A stretch of DNA of 55,677 bases from Gracilibacillus alcaliphilus (GTDB lineage: Bacteria > Bacillota > Bacilli > Bacillales > Amphibacillaceae). Under the pieces are notes generated by a model, which had not been told where the DNA came from, did not search any database, and worked only from the letters and a program-made list of their open reading frames with translations. Numbering within the stretch: position 1 is the stretch's first letter; every line of letters begins with the position of its first letter. Position numbers and translations under genes: made by a program. Location: contig NZ_JAFBFA010000036.1 of NCBI RefSeq assembly GCF_016909015.1, positions 1 to 55,677 on the forward strand, in the 5' to 3' direction. Positions 1 to 9,400 of the stretch are shown piece by piece.

Positions 1-230
1 GATTGCTCTTTTTTTGTCTGTCAGACCGCTGATGACGGACAGCTCTGAGGGGATTGCTCTTTTTTTGTCTGTCAGACCGCTGATGACGGACAGCTCTGAG
101 GGGATTGCTCTTTTTTTGTCTGTCAGACCGCTGATGACGGACAGCTTTTGGGACTTGCTAGTTTTTTGTCCGTCATCTGTTCTTATGGACTCTGGAGCCG
201 CTTTTCCTCTTCTTTTGTCCGTTATCATTG
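1..230. repeat. 51-bp tandem repeat of GACGGACA hairpins
   Basis: A 51-base unit starts at 1, 52 and 103. The first two copies are identical and the third diverges at about 147. Each unit carries TGACGGACA followed by a T-rich stretch and TGTCTGTCA, so each can form a hairpin. Degenerate single copies of the TGTCCGTCA half follow near 166-174 and 215-222. No reading frame with a protein-like composition crosses it. The same hairpin words recur at the far end of the window (55536-55632). Confidence 0.85.
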
Positions 231-273
231 AAATCTTGGCATTCCTTCTCTTCCTATCACACATATTACGAAA

Positions 274-295
274 GACCGGGCACCCGTGCCCGGTC
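274..295 (-). terminator. Probable terminator after the SMI1-Sel1 gene
   Basis: A perfect 9-bp GC-rich inverted repeat (GACCGGGCA / TGCCCGGTC) with a 4-base loop lies just beyond the stop codon of the leftward gene at 326. The T-run on the minus strand is short. Confidence 0.6.
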
Positions 296-325
296 TGTTG
301 CCAGTAGCCATAGTAATTTCACTAT

Positions 326-1576
326 CTATAACCCTCTAATCAAATATTTTCCCCAGTTTCGCATAGCTGACATGTCACCCGCTTCTGCAGCACGTTCCAG
401 CCAATACTCTCCCTCATCGATATTCTGCTCAAGTTCTTCGCCTTTGAGTAAAAACAAGCCCAGTGACCGCATAGCTACAGATTCATTATAGTCTTCAGCC
501 GCTTGGCGCAGCCATTTCTCCCCTTCTGCTACGTTTTTCTGCAAACTATCCCCCTTGATCAGACGATAGCCCAATATCCTTGTCGCTATCGGATCTCGAA
601 GATGAACGGCTTGACGCAGCCACTGCTCACCTGCCTCTGCGTTCTGAGGCAGATCCTCGCCGTCCAGCAATCGAATAGCCAACTCAACAATTGCCCACAG
701 ATCATTCTTCTCTGCGGAACGGTGCAGCCATTTCTCTCCCTCACTGATATCTCGCTCCACACCTGTACCGGTCAGAAACTGAAAAGCTAACTCATTCATC
801 GAACCAGTGTCACCCATTTCAGCCGCCTTTTTCAGCCATTTCAGACCTTCTTGCGTTTTATCAAATTCTCTCTTTTTCTGGAGGTCAATAACTTCCGTCT
901 GCTGTACTTCCAGCGAAGTGGTTTCCTCATCTAGCTGTTCTTCCAGTGAAATGGTCTCTTCGTTTATCGGAAAATATTGCTTGGCAGAATCAAAGATAAT
1001 CTCTTCATCCTGGCCGACATACCATGTTAAATCATTCTCATCATACTCTTTTGGGATAACTGTATAATCCATTGTTTTCAATTGCCGAACCATAAACTGA
1101 AGCAGTGCTGTTGTATTGACGGCAATGACATACTTCACATCAATATCCCGGCCGAATCGGATAATTTGACCATTTACGCCTTCTGTATCTGGGTCAAAAT
1201 CTAAACCAATATTATTACCGCCATAATCTTTACTAATAGGAAGCCAATTTCGATTAATATACATTGTTTTTACCCAGCCAGGCGGATCTGATTCGGTCTC
1301 TAATAAGTTGGCATACTCCTCCTCTAAGTCTTTCCATATTTTCCATTCATTCATCATTTCATCGAGCGAAAGGAAGGGCTGCCCAAAAAACAGACCTGGA
1401 CCAGATTCTTTCTCCCCATTAAAAGTGAGGTATAATTCCCTTAAATCATCAGGGAAAGTAATCTGTATGGTTTCCTCTACCTGTTTGATTTCCTCTTCTG
1501 TCGCAGGAGGATTTAAAAAGTCAGGAAATACTTTCGACAACTCTACCTTTAATTCATCTAAAATGGAATGCAACAT
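326..1576 (-). CDS. SMI1/KNR4 domain protein fused to Sel1-like repeats
   Basis: The 416-residue protein has two parts. Residues 1 to about 165 resemble the SMI1/KNR4 superfamily: an amphipathic start, an acidic helix, then FPDDLRELYLTFNGE and later GGNNIGLDFDPD. The family is widespread as immunity proteins of polymorphic toxin systems and as regulatory scaffolds. From about residue 235 to the end there are about five Sel1-type repeats of roughly 36 residues, each with a WL..AAE..D core and a G-rich turn. Sel1 repeats are protein-protein interaction solenoids. There is no signal peptide, so the protein is cytosolic. It is monocistronic, and no toxin gene is adjacent. The fold assignment is solid; the role is not known. 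An immunity or anti-toxin function is only one possibility. Confidence 0.75.
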   Translation of the reverse strand: MLHSILDELKVELSKVFPDFLNPPATEEEIKQVEETIQITFPDDLRELYLTFNGEKESGPGLFFGQPFLSLDEMMNEWKIWKDLEEEYANLLETESDPPGWVKTMYINRNWLPISKDYGGNNIGLDFDPDTEGVNGQIIRFGRDIDVKYVIAVNTTALLQFMVRQLKTMDYTVIPKEYDENDLTWYVGQDEEIIFDSAKQYFPINEETISLEEQLDEETTSLEVQQTEVIDLQKKREFDKTQEGLKWLKKAAEMGDTGSMNELAFQFLTGTGVERDISEGEKWLHRSAEKNDLWAIVELAIRLLDGEDLPQNAEAGEQWLRQAVHLRDPIATRILGYRLIKGDSLQKNVAEGEKWLRQAAEDYNESVAMRSLGLFLLKGEELEQNIDEGEYWLERAAEAGDMSAMRNWGKYLIRGL

Positions 1577-1599
1577 TCTATTAGCCCCTTTGTCGATAA

Positions 1600-1860
1600 A
1601 GTAAGACTTCCATCAGCGGGGTTCTCAGCCCCATTACTGCTTTGCGAAACTTATCAGGGTGCCCGTTGTTCCCCAAACCTGTCTTCTTAAGCCTAGAGGC
1701 GGGACTTACGGACGGTTATCACCGGGATAAAGTAACGCCTCCACCAGCGGACTTGGATTTCCACTGAGGATTTATCAGGCTGCTGATCCATCAGTGCCTG
1801 AAACATGATGTTAACGCCTGAATAGTTCCAAGGCTTTATCCTAAATTTGCTTATACTTAT
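1600..1860. repeat. Dispersed intergenic repeat (degenerate)
   Basis: This gene-free stretch upstream of the SMI1-Sel1 gene is rich in words that recur elsewhere in the window: GGACGGTTAT followed by GATAAAG (also about 41198-41220), ATTTATCAGG with ATCAGTG (also 33836-33880) and, on the minus strand, GATGGAAGTCTTACTTTATC (also about 13424-13440). It looks like a decayed non-coding repeat. No promoter is obvious. Confidence 0.5.
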
Positions 1861-1895
1861 AGGATTATTTTATAATACATCTGGCATTTTTACTA

Positions 1896-1943
1896 CAAAA
1901 AAGCAGATACAGCCTTAATAATAAAAAGAGGTTGTATCTGCTT
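1896..1943 (-). terminator. Terminator of the PAS-GGDEF-EAL gene
   Basis: The inverted repeat AAGCAGATACA / TGTATCTGCTT, extended by further pairing toward the loop, lies about 30 bases past the stop codon. It is followed on the minus strand by a run of T. This is a typical Rho-independent terminator. Confidence 0.8.
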
Positions 1944-1973
1944 CTTATGGGACACTATTTATGTAAAATACTA

Positions 1974-3992
1974 TTACATATAAAACAAACACCTCTTCGT
2001 CTGAAGCATATGTTCCATGCTTTCTACCCTTACTGGCTTACTGAAGTAATATCCCTGCACCTCATCAATTTCCAACTGCATTAATGCTTCTAGTTCTTCT
2101 TTCTCCTCTACGCCTTCTGCTACCACAGTCATATCCAGACTTTTCCCTAGTTGAACCACAGTGGAGGCAATTTCTTTCTCACTGGATTGTGTTGAAATAC
2201 CTCTAATAAGAGAACGATCGATTTTCAAAATATCGACTTTGAATTTTCGCAAATAGGCTAAAGATGAATAACCCGTTCCAAAGTCATCTAATGCTACATT
2301 AATGCCTTTAGCCCTTAATTTCTCTAATACTTCCCGCACGTTTTTTTCATTTTCAATCAACAATGTTTCAGTTATCTCCACCTGAATCCAAGCTGGGGCA
2401 ATTTCGAACTCTTGTAAAATATGAAAAAAATGATCTACAAAATGGGCCTGCATAAATTGACTGGCAGATAAATTAACTGAAACCGGAATAGGGTCATAAC
2501 CTTGAGATCGCCACGCATTGATTTGCTGACAGACCGAGCGAATCACCCATGTTCCGATCGTATTAATCATCCCTGCTTCTTCCGCAATCGGAATAAACTC
2601 TGACGGCGGAACGCTTCCAAACTCAGGGTGCTCCCAGCGTATCAACGCTTCAAAGCTTTTGATAGACAAGTTTATTGGGCAGATACGCGGTTGATACACC
2701 AGATAGAATTGATCCTCGGTTAATGCCTTGCTCAAATCGTTCTGAATCTGAAAAATCCGCTCATTTAACGCATTCATATCAATGTTAAACATCTGATAGT
2801 CATTCTTTTGTTCATTTTTCACACGATACATAGCGATATCTGCATTCTTCATTATTGCTTGCGGATTGGTTCCTGCTTCTGGATAAGTGGCGATTCCAAT
2901 ACTGCCTGTAATATTCAACTCATAATCCTCAATATAGAAAGGCAGTTTAAATCCTTCAATGATTCCTTCAGCAAACTGCTGCATATCTTTATCCTGCGTA
3001 ATTCGATCGATAAGAATAGCGAACTCATCCCCGCTAAAGCGCGCCACTTTCCCTTTATCTCCTACTAGCTTCCGGAATCTTTCCCCCACTTCGATCAATA
3101 GCTTGTCCCCAATGAAATGGCCCAATGTATCATTAATATATTTGAAACTATCGAGATCAATGAACATAATGCCAAATTGGCTCTTATTTGCCTTGGCAGA
3201 GATACTGGCCTCTTTTAAATAATTATCAAACATGCGCCGGTTGGCTAGGCCAGTGAGGTGATCATAGTAAGCCATATAGCGGATCTGTTCTTCATTTTTC
3301 TTCTTTTCTGTAATATCAAAGCGTATCGATAAATATTGATAAGGCTTACCATTCTCGTCCTTGAAAGGAACAATCGTTGTATCTACCCAATAATACGTGC
3401 CGTCCTTCTTTCGATTGCGAATTTCCGCCTTCCATACCTTTCCAGAGGCAATGGTCCGCCATAGATCTTTAAAAAACTCCCGAGAATGATACAAAGAGTT
3501 AATCAATCGATGTGTCTGGCCAATAAGCTCCTCTTCTCGATAACCTGATATTTCGCAAAATTGGTCATTTACATATGTAATCTTACCGCGCCGATCCGTG
3601 ATAGCCACAATAGCAGCCTGATCCAACGCATACTTCATATCGGCTAATTCCTTGAGTGATTTAGTCAGCTGTTCTCCTTTTTGTCTCACATCTGTAATGC
3701 ACCCAATAATTTTACTTCCTTCTTCATCTGCATGAAATCGATGCCCATACACATCAAGAATAATTACTTCATTTTGTTTGTTATGAACTAATGTTGTAGA
3801 GTGAACATCGCTTTTCTTTCCTTGTACCAATTCTGAAAATAATTTCGCAATACCCTCATCCATCCACTCTATTAATACATCATAATAGTGCAGGCCTTTA
3901 TAGGGATTAACTTCCAAGTCTAGTATTTCCAAGCAGTTTTGATTATTGTAATAAATATGCTCATTAGCAATAACGAAAATACCCTGCTTCAA
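1974..3992 (-). CDS. PAS-PAS-GGDEF-EAL c-di-GMP turnover protein
   Basis: This is a 672-residue cytosolic signalling protein. The N-terminal ~110 residues look like a degenerate PAS domain. A clear PAS/PAC follows at about 120-235, with ITDRRGKITYVNDQFCEISGY and a C-terminal FDITEKK linker. The GGDEF domain (about 240-400) starts with YYDHLTGLANR and carries SGDEF instead of GGDEF. The EAL domain (about 415-660) keeps the catalytic set: EALIRW, SVNLSASQF, EITET, DDFGTGYSSL, LKIDRS, AEGVE and QGYYFSKP. Phosphodiesterase activity is therefore expected. Cyclase activity is possible but less sure, because the first Gly is Ser. The start is TTG at 3992, preceded by AGGGGG at good spacing, with a TATAAT box near 4033-4038. 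The gene is monocistronic. Confidence 0.92.
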   Translation of the reverse strand: MKQGIFVIANEHIYYNNQNCLEILDLEVNPYKGLHYYDVLIEWMDEGIAKLFSELVQGKKSDVHSTTLVHNKQNEVIILDVYGHRFHADEEGSKIIGCITDVRQKGEQLTKSLKELADMKYALDQAAIVAITDRRGKITYVNDQFCEISGYREEELIGQTHRLINSLYHSREFFKDLWRTIASGKVWKAEIRNRKKDGTYYWVDTTIVPFKDENGKPYQYLSIRFDITEKKKNEEQIRYMAYYDHLTGLANRRMFDNYLKEASISAKANKSQFGIMFIDLDSFKYINDTLGHFIGDKLLIEVGERFRKLVGDKGKVARFSGDEFAILIDRITQDKDMQQFAEGIIEGFKLPFYIEDYELNITGSIGIATYPEAGTNPQAIMKNADIAMYRVKNEQKNDYQMFNIDMNALNERIFQIQNDLSKALTEDQFYLVYQPRICPINLSIKSFEALIRWEHPEFGSVPPSEFIPIAEEAGMINTIGTWVIRSVCQQINAWRSQGYDPIPVSVNLSASQFMQAHFVDHFFHILQEFEIAPAWIQVEITETLLIENEKNVREVLEKLRAKGINVALDDFGTGYSSLAYLRKFKVDILKIDRSLIRGISTQSSEKEIASTVVQLGKSLDMTVVAEGVEEKEELEALMQLEIDEVQGYYFSKPVRVESMEHMLQTKRCLFYM

Positions 3993-4292
3993 TTGATCAC
4001 CCCCTGATTTGATGTCTGCTTATCCATTCGATTATACCATATATTTGTACTAACCACTTGCCAAACAAGGGAAAAAGCACCTAGATAACTTGCAGTCAAT
4101 TTCACTACAAGCGCCTGTTCAAAAAGGGCGCTAAACTGAACCATCTCCAGTTAAATTCGCAGCCTCTATTACAATACTGATATTAAAACAGCCTGTATAT
4201 TGAAAGTGCAAGTCAACGCAGCAATTCGCCGTGTCATTTTTATTGTTTTTTTAAACAAATCTCTATCACTATCTTACTTGAAAATTCCGCCT
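3993..4292. other. Gene-free interval
   Basis: It contains the promoter and TTG-start ribosome site of the leftward c-di-GMP gene near 3993-4045. The rest is AT-rich sequence including a short GAACAGGCGC-type inverted stretch near 4110-4135. No gene or further structured element was recognised. Confidence 0.5.
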
Positions 4293-6032
4293 CTATCCGT
4301 CATGTTTATTCCAAGCTGACTTTATATAATGTGCCGCTAATTTAGGCTGCCTGTCCCTTGTAAAGAGCCCTTTTCGATTCACGATCACTCTGGAAGGGGT
4401 TTGGCTTGTTTTGAAGTCAGCAAAGGCCCAAATATGGGCACCAATCGTATACGGTTTATTGGCGATAATTTGATATTGACGCAAGACCATTTGTGCTTGA
4501 TATTCCTCTGAGAACTGTTCCGGCGGATCTGTATGCAGGCCTGCCACTGCATCGGCCCCAAACTCCGTTATCATAATCGGCTTTTGAAAAACTTCAAAAC
4601 AGCGATCTAACTTCTTACTCAGCATATCGCAGCCTTCATCCAAACGTCCGGCCTGCTCATACCAGCCATAGTATCGATTTAAGCTAATAAAATCAAAATA
4701 TTGTAAAACCTGATCTTCCTCAATATCTACGCAGTTGACTGCCGTAATTAACCGTGAAGGATCTAGCGCCTTTGCATGATCATACAACTCTTTATAGAAA
4801 GGACCGGCCTCCGCTACAAAGGTATCACCCTCATTGGCCAAACTCCAAGCAATAATGGATGGGTGCTGTCTGTCTCTCACGATCATCTCTTGTATGACCT
4901 TCTTTGCCTGTCTTCGGATTCTATCATTCTGGTAATGGCTTCTTACAAAACCGACAAAAGGAGTCTCACCTATGACCAGCATCCCCTGCCGGTCTGCATA
5001 TTGCAAAAATTCCTCACTATAGGGATAATGCGACGTGCGGAAGGAATTGGCTCCTGTCCATTTTAATAAATTCATATCCTTTGCAATGACAGCATGGTTC
5101 ATCCCTTTACCTAGCACAGGAAAATCTTCATGAAGACCAAAACCATTCAGGAATAACGGCTGACTATTCAAATAGAGCTGTTCACCTATCAACTCTACTT
5201 CTCGTATCCCTATATCTAACCGATAACTGTCCACACATGTTTCTTTCTTAAGCAATTCAACTTGCAGACTATATAAAAAAGGGTCCTCTAACCCCCATAA
5301 CCGCGGTTGTTCTATCGTTAACTGTCCTTTCACAATCCCCTCATCATCTGCAACGCCCTGATCTGCAATCCCTTCAGCTAATTGCACGTGAACAGAACCA
5401 GCAAAAGCCTGATTAAGCTGGACTTGATAGGTCAGGACAGCCTCTTTTTCACGTACATCTGTCTGTACCTGGATTCCTTTTATGTAAGTGTGGGCTGTAG
5501 AATATAAATAAACCGGGCGATTAATCCCTCCATAGGGGAAAAAATCATAATAATTATTCGGATATTGGCCTTTAAAACCGATAATCTGTTCATCTTCTAC
5601 ATCACCTGGCGGCAAACGGTCTGACTTGATCCGCGCATCTACCGAGACGATAATCGTATTCTTCTGACCGCACTTCACATACTGAGATATCTCAAACTCA
5701 AATGGTAAATGAGCTCCCTCATGTGAACCAATATATTGGCCATTCACCCAAACCTTGCTTATATAATTGGCTGCCCCGACTCGGAGCCAGACAAGTTCTG
5801 ACTGATAACTAGCTGGAATTTCCACACTCGTCTCATACCATCCCGTCTCAAAAAAATACATTAAATCTTGAAATTGTTCATTCCAGCTTGCCGGGACAGC
5901 AATTTCCCTCTCTCTTGGAATACCATATTGCCATTGCTGCTCTTCTCCATTATTATCTTTATCGACTGCAAAATACCAAAAACCGTTTAATTCTGTTAAC
6001 ATCCGTTGTCCATTCAATTGTGGATACAGCAT
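4293..6032 (-). CDS. uidA: Beta-glucuronidase, glycoside hydrolase family 2
   Basis: The protein hydrolyses beta-D-glucuronides and aligns end to end with E. coli UidA. In order it has the sugar-binding jelly-roll (about 1-180), the immunoglobulin-like GH2 domain (about 180-275) and the TIM barrel. The acid/base Glu is in SLANEGDT (about residue 401) and the nucleophile is in MITEFGADA (about 490). SLNRYYGWY and the Asn-x-Lys signature in VNRKGLFTRDR (about 552-554), which reads the uronate carboxylate, argue for glucuronidase over galactosidase. There is no signal peptide, so it acts on imported glucuronides. The start at 6032 is chosen because GGAGGG lies 9 bases upstream and the N-terminus then matches UidA; an in-frame ATG at 6041 abuts the Shine-Dalgarno. 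A YesN-like operator motif lies upstream (6101-6136). Confidence 0.95.
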   Translation of the reverse strand: MLYPQLNGQRMLTELNGFWYFAVDKDNNGEEQQWQYGIPREREIAVPASWNEQFQDLMYFFETGWYETSVEIPASYQSELVWLRVGAANYISKVWVNGQYIGSHEGAHLPFEFEISQYVKCGQKNTIIVSVDARIKSDRLPPGDVEDEQIIGFKGQYPNNYYDFFPYGGINRPVYLYSTAHTYIKGIQVQTDVREKEAVLTYQVQLNQAFAGSVHVQLAEGIADQGVADDEGIVKGQLTIEQPRLWGLEDPFLYSLQVELLKKETCVDSYRLDIGIREVELIGEQLYLNSQPLFLNGFGLHEDFPVLGKGMNHAVIAKDMNLLKWTGANSFRTSHYPYSEEFLQYADRQGMLVIGETPFVGFVRSHYQNDRIRRQAKKVIQEMIVRDRQHPSIIAWSLANEGDTFVAEAGPFYKELYDHAKALDPSRLITAVNCVDIEEDQVLQYFDFISLNRYYGWYEQAGRLDEGCDMLSKKLDRCFEVFQKPIMITEFGADAVAGLHTDPPEQFSEEYQAQMVLRQYQIIANKPYTIGAHIWAFADFKTSQTPSRVIVNRKGLFTRDRQPKLAAHYIKSAWNKHDG

Positions 6033-6100
6033 GTAATACATCCCTCCAGCATATTTCTTATTTTCTCTATTGTATCTAGTACATTGCCAAGTTCTCTTGT

Positions 6101-6136
6101 TTCATTTTGGGCAAATTGTGAACAATTTTTACTTCC
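6101..6136 (-). promoter_or_regulatory. YesN-type operator candidate upstream of uidA
   Basis: On the minus strand the core reads AGTAAAAATTGTTCACA and is followed by TTTGCCCAAAAT. The same core and the same trailing GCCCAAAAT occur upstream of the binding-protein gene (13511-13544). Close relatives of the core lie near 15401, 15475 and 18073. The site is about 70-105 bases before the uidA start, where an AraC-type activator would bind. Confidence 0.6.
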
Positions 6137-6208
6137 TGCACTGCACAAAAACAAGAGGCCTGCACTTTTACGCAAGCCCCATCCTTCTTGTCTTCATATG
6201 TTTAAGAA

Positions 6209-6300
6209 AAACCAAGAAGAGCATTTGGTCCTTTTCCTTTTAGCCAAGATAGATGTCCGCTGCGAGAAGCCACAGCGGCGGCCTTGCTCTTCTTAATTCT
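6209..6300 (-). ncRNA. Structured element, possible three-way junction
   Basis: AAGAAGAGC (6215-6223) pairs perfectly with GCTCTTCTT (6287-6295). Inside lie a short TTGG/CCAA helix (6226-6229 with 6245-6248) and a perfect CCGCTG/CAGCGG hairpin (6258-6263 with 6274-6279). On the minus strand the element is followed by a T-rich GGTTTTTCTT. It lies between the terminator of the beta-helix gene and uidA. It could be a back-up terminator or a leader RNA; the type is not recognised. Confidence 0.35.
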
Positions 6301-6364
6301 AGAGAGGTTATTTCTAAAAGAGCTAATAATAGCTAGCATTGGATATACTTTCTTACTAAAAAGA

Positions 6365-6396
6365 CAGCAGTGAAGCGGGCAAAGCCTTCACTGCTG
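6365..6396 (-). terminator. Terminator of the beta-helix gene
   Basis: A perfect 11-bp inverted repeat CAGCAGTGAAG / CTTCACTGCTG has a 10-base loop. It is followed on the minus strand by TCTTTTTAG, directly after the stop codon at 6411. Confidence 0.85.
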
Positions 6397-6410
6397 ACCG
6401 TACAGCCTGA

Positions 6411-9400
6411 TCACTGCTTATTTTTACCGTTATTAACCAAAACTTTTACAGTGGCCTTTTTATTTCCATCTTCTGTTGTAACGGTAATGGTAGCAGCTCC
6501 TGGGTGATGCGTTTGAATAGTTCCATCGGCAGCAACGGTTGCCACTTCTTCCTTATCACTTGACCAGGTAACTTTTTGATTCGTAGCATTCTCCGGTAAA
6601 ACGGTTGCCTGCAATTGGTAAGAGCTATTGTTCCCCAGCTTGACCTTATCTTCCTCTAATTCCACCCCTGTTACAGCAATCATTTCAGCAAGTTGCAATG
6701 CTCCAATGGTAGGATGCTCTGGATCGATTGGATTACCTACCATATCTGTTTCACCCATACCATCAATAACTGTCCCGCTATTAACAGCTGGTGAATCAGG
6801 GTGTAATTGGAATGCCTCCATATTTTGCTTCCAAACTTCTTCATCCCATTCATCCATCTGTGTATATTCAATTTCGGCATTCGCAAACATTGGATCTTCT
6901 TGAATTAGTCCTGGATATGGATTAGGACTGCCTGGGAGATCCAACAGCTCTGCCGGATAAATAAGATTATGAGACATATTCGTTCCATCAAATGATTGGC
7001 CTTGCTGTGAATAGTTTTGTAAATTCCCTTCTACATAGAGAAGATTATTCTTGAAGAACATATTGCTTATATCATTGTCTTTAACCAAATATTGCGTATC
7101 AATTTCTTCACCAATATATATCGTATTATTGTAAATCTGTGTACGGTTATTCATTACGTAAAATATCTCAGTTCCCTGTCCATCATTATAGCTGACATTA
7201 TGACGGAAGACATTATTCTCTCCCGCACTTTTCATGGTTAATAAAAAGCCGCCGCGGTTGTTTCGGCTGTAATTGTACTGAAACACACTATTCTTCGTGC
7301 CAATATCAAAGTCAAACGCCTCGCCATCATTATAACCAAATACCCCATCAGATACTTCATTGTATTGGATGACAGCATTATTAGCTTCATATAACCATAC
7401 CCCTGCATAGTTACGGTTGTTGTTATTACTGCTGTGGCGGCGCACAATATTCTTCTCTACTAATCCGCCTGATTCTACCTCTGCCAACACGATACCGTCT
7501 CCAAAGGTGTCCTCAATGAGGTTCTTACGGAAGACCACATCATAGTTGCGGATGGCATTGGTATCTGAACCATTGCGATATGTTTTCGTTCTCAATCCTT
7601 CGATTGCTACATGATGAATATGGGAGTTCTCCACCGAAATATCTTTGAATCCTGATTCTATATTTGTCACATTCCCCTTTTCATCACGAGTATCTGCCAG
7701 AAAGATAACCCCGCCAGAAAGCTTAAATGCATCAGCACCAGAATTCACATCATGGACATGGACATTATCAATATGCACATCTTCGACATAACCGTCTCCA
7801 CCTGCTATTACAATAATCCCAGCCCGGCTGGCATTTATTATTTCTTCCCCTTCATTGGTCACTTCCAAATTATTGATGCGCCAATGAGACAGGTTGTACA
7901 GATGCACGGCCCCTTCAGAAAAGATGCTGCCTGTATCCAAATTGGAAATACCTTCCCCTTCTATCTTAGGCTTTTCTGCTGCATCACCATAAGCATCTAG
8001 TGTAATCGGCTCGTCTTCTGTACCAGACCCATGCGGTCGTAATTGCCCTTGCCACACACTGCCTCTTTTTAACAAAATAGTAGAGCCTGGCTGAAATTGT
8101 ACGGTATTCAATTTCTCTAGTGACTGCCATGCCGTTTCTTCGGTTAGGCCATCACTGGAATCATCGCCTGCTTGACTGTCAATATAGTAAACAGCGGATG
8201 CCGCCTGTTCTAATCTTGTAACCTTATAAGTACTTGTAGTCTGATTTCCTTCTTGGTCAGTGGCGGTAATCTCAATTACATTCTCGCCTAATTGCAGCGG
8301 CAGATCATAGAGACTGTCTTCCTTTGCTGTGACCTCATTGCCGTTAACGAATACCTCGGTATCGACTGTTATCGACTCATTGATACTACCGGCAGCAATT
8401 GTAACATTTTCGATCGTACCTGTTGTATATACCTTGCCATCCTCTAAGCCTTCCACCTCTAATTGCGGAGCCGGGAGACCCTCTACTAATTGCAGCTGAA
8501 CAGCCTTATCTTCATCTTGTTCTTTACTCGTCATGAAGACACCTTTTTGATCATGGCCATTCTCGATCGTTAAAACAAAATGGATTCTTTCCATATCTTC
8601 AGCGTTTTGTAGTTGTTCGTTAATAAATGACGTAATATCTAACTCGCCATATGTGTCCGATTTGGAGCGGTCATATTCTGCATCCGCTACCTTTTGACCT
8701 CGTTCCGGCGCATTATTCCATGTTAATGTCCCTTCATCAAATTCATCTACCTGATAAATCGACACCACCTCTGAAGTACGATCCGTCCCCATTAATTCAT
8801 CGATATAAAATTGAATCGCAGCCTCTTTTACATACGGTGCATCATATTCCGACAGATCAAAAGATAAATATGTTTCGCGCTGATTAGTTGGTGCACTTGC
8901 TGCCTTCTTTACATCTAATCTCTTCGCATTATGATTTTCATCAGGAGACCGTAAATCGGTATACGTATCAGCAATCACTGGGAAGGCAGTAACCGCTTCT
9001 AATGTAACCTGATATTGCTGCACCTCAGACTGATTGCCAGCAGCGTCCTCCGCACTGATCTCAATTACATTTTTTCCTTGCTCTAAGTGGATCGTGTTTG
9101 TCCCATTTTTGGCACCTTCTACTGCTTCACCATTGACTGTCAAATGGACAGCCGGCTCTTCATCATGGTTATCCTGTGCCTGTATCTCGATATCTAGCCC
9201 TGGATTAGTTACCGTAGCACCATCCTCTATTCCCGTTACACTTATCGTCGGAGGCAAGGTATCTTGATATTCTCCTTGAAAAAATTGCAAATACGGTGTA
9301 TATGCTCCGCTGTCTTGATAAGCCGAATAGAACCTTATACCCCCTTGATCATCTTCTTCCTCGACTCGAATGGCGATACCAAAATCTTTATCGTCGGCTT

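Noticed and set aside
1..160. CRISPR-like array
   Set aside because: The unit is a direct 51-base tandem repeat with no variable spacers, and no cas genes are present.
14..307. Rightward 97-codon frame with repeated LSVRPLMTD segments
   Set aside because: It is a translation of the tandem hairpin repeat and has no ribosome site or homologue-like features.
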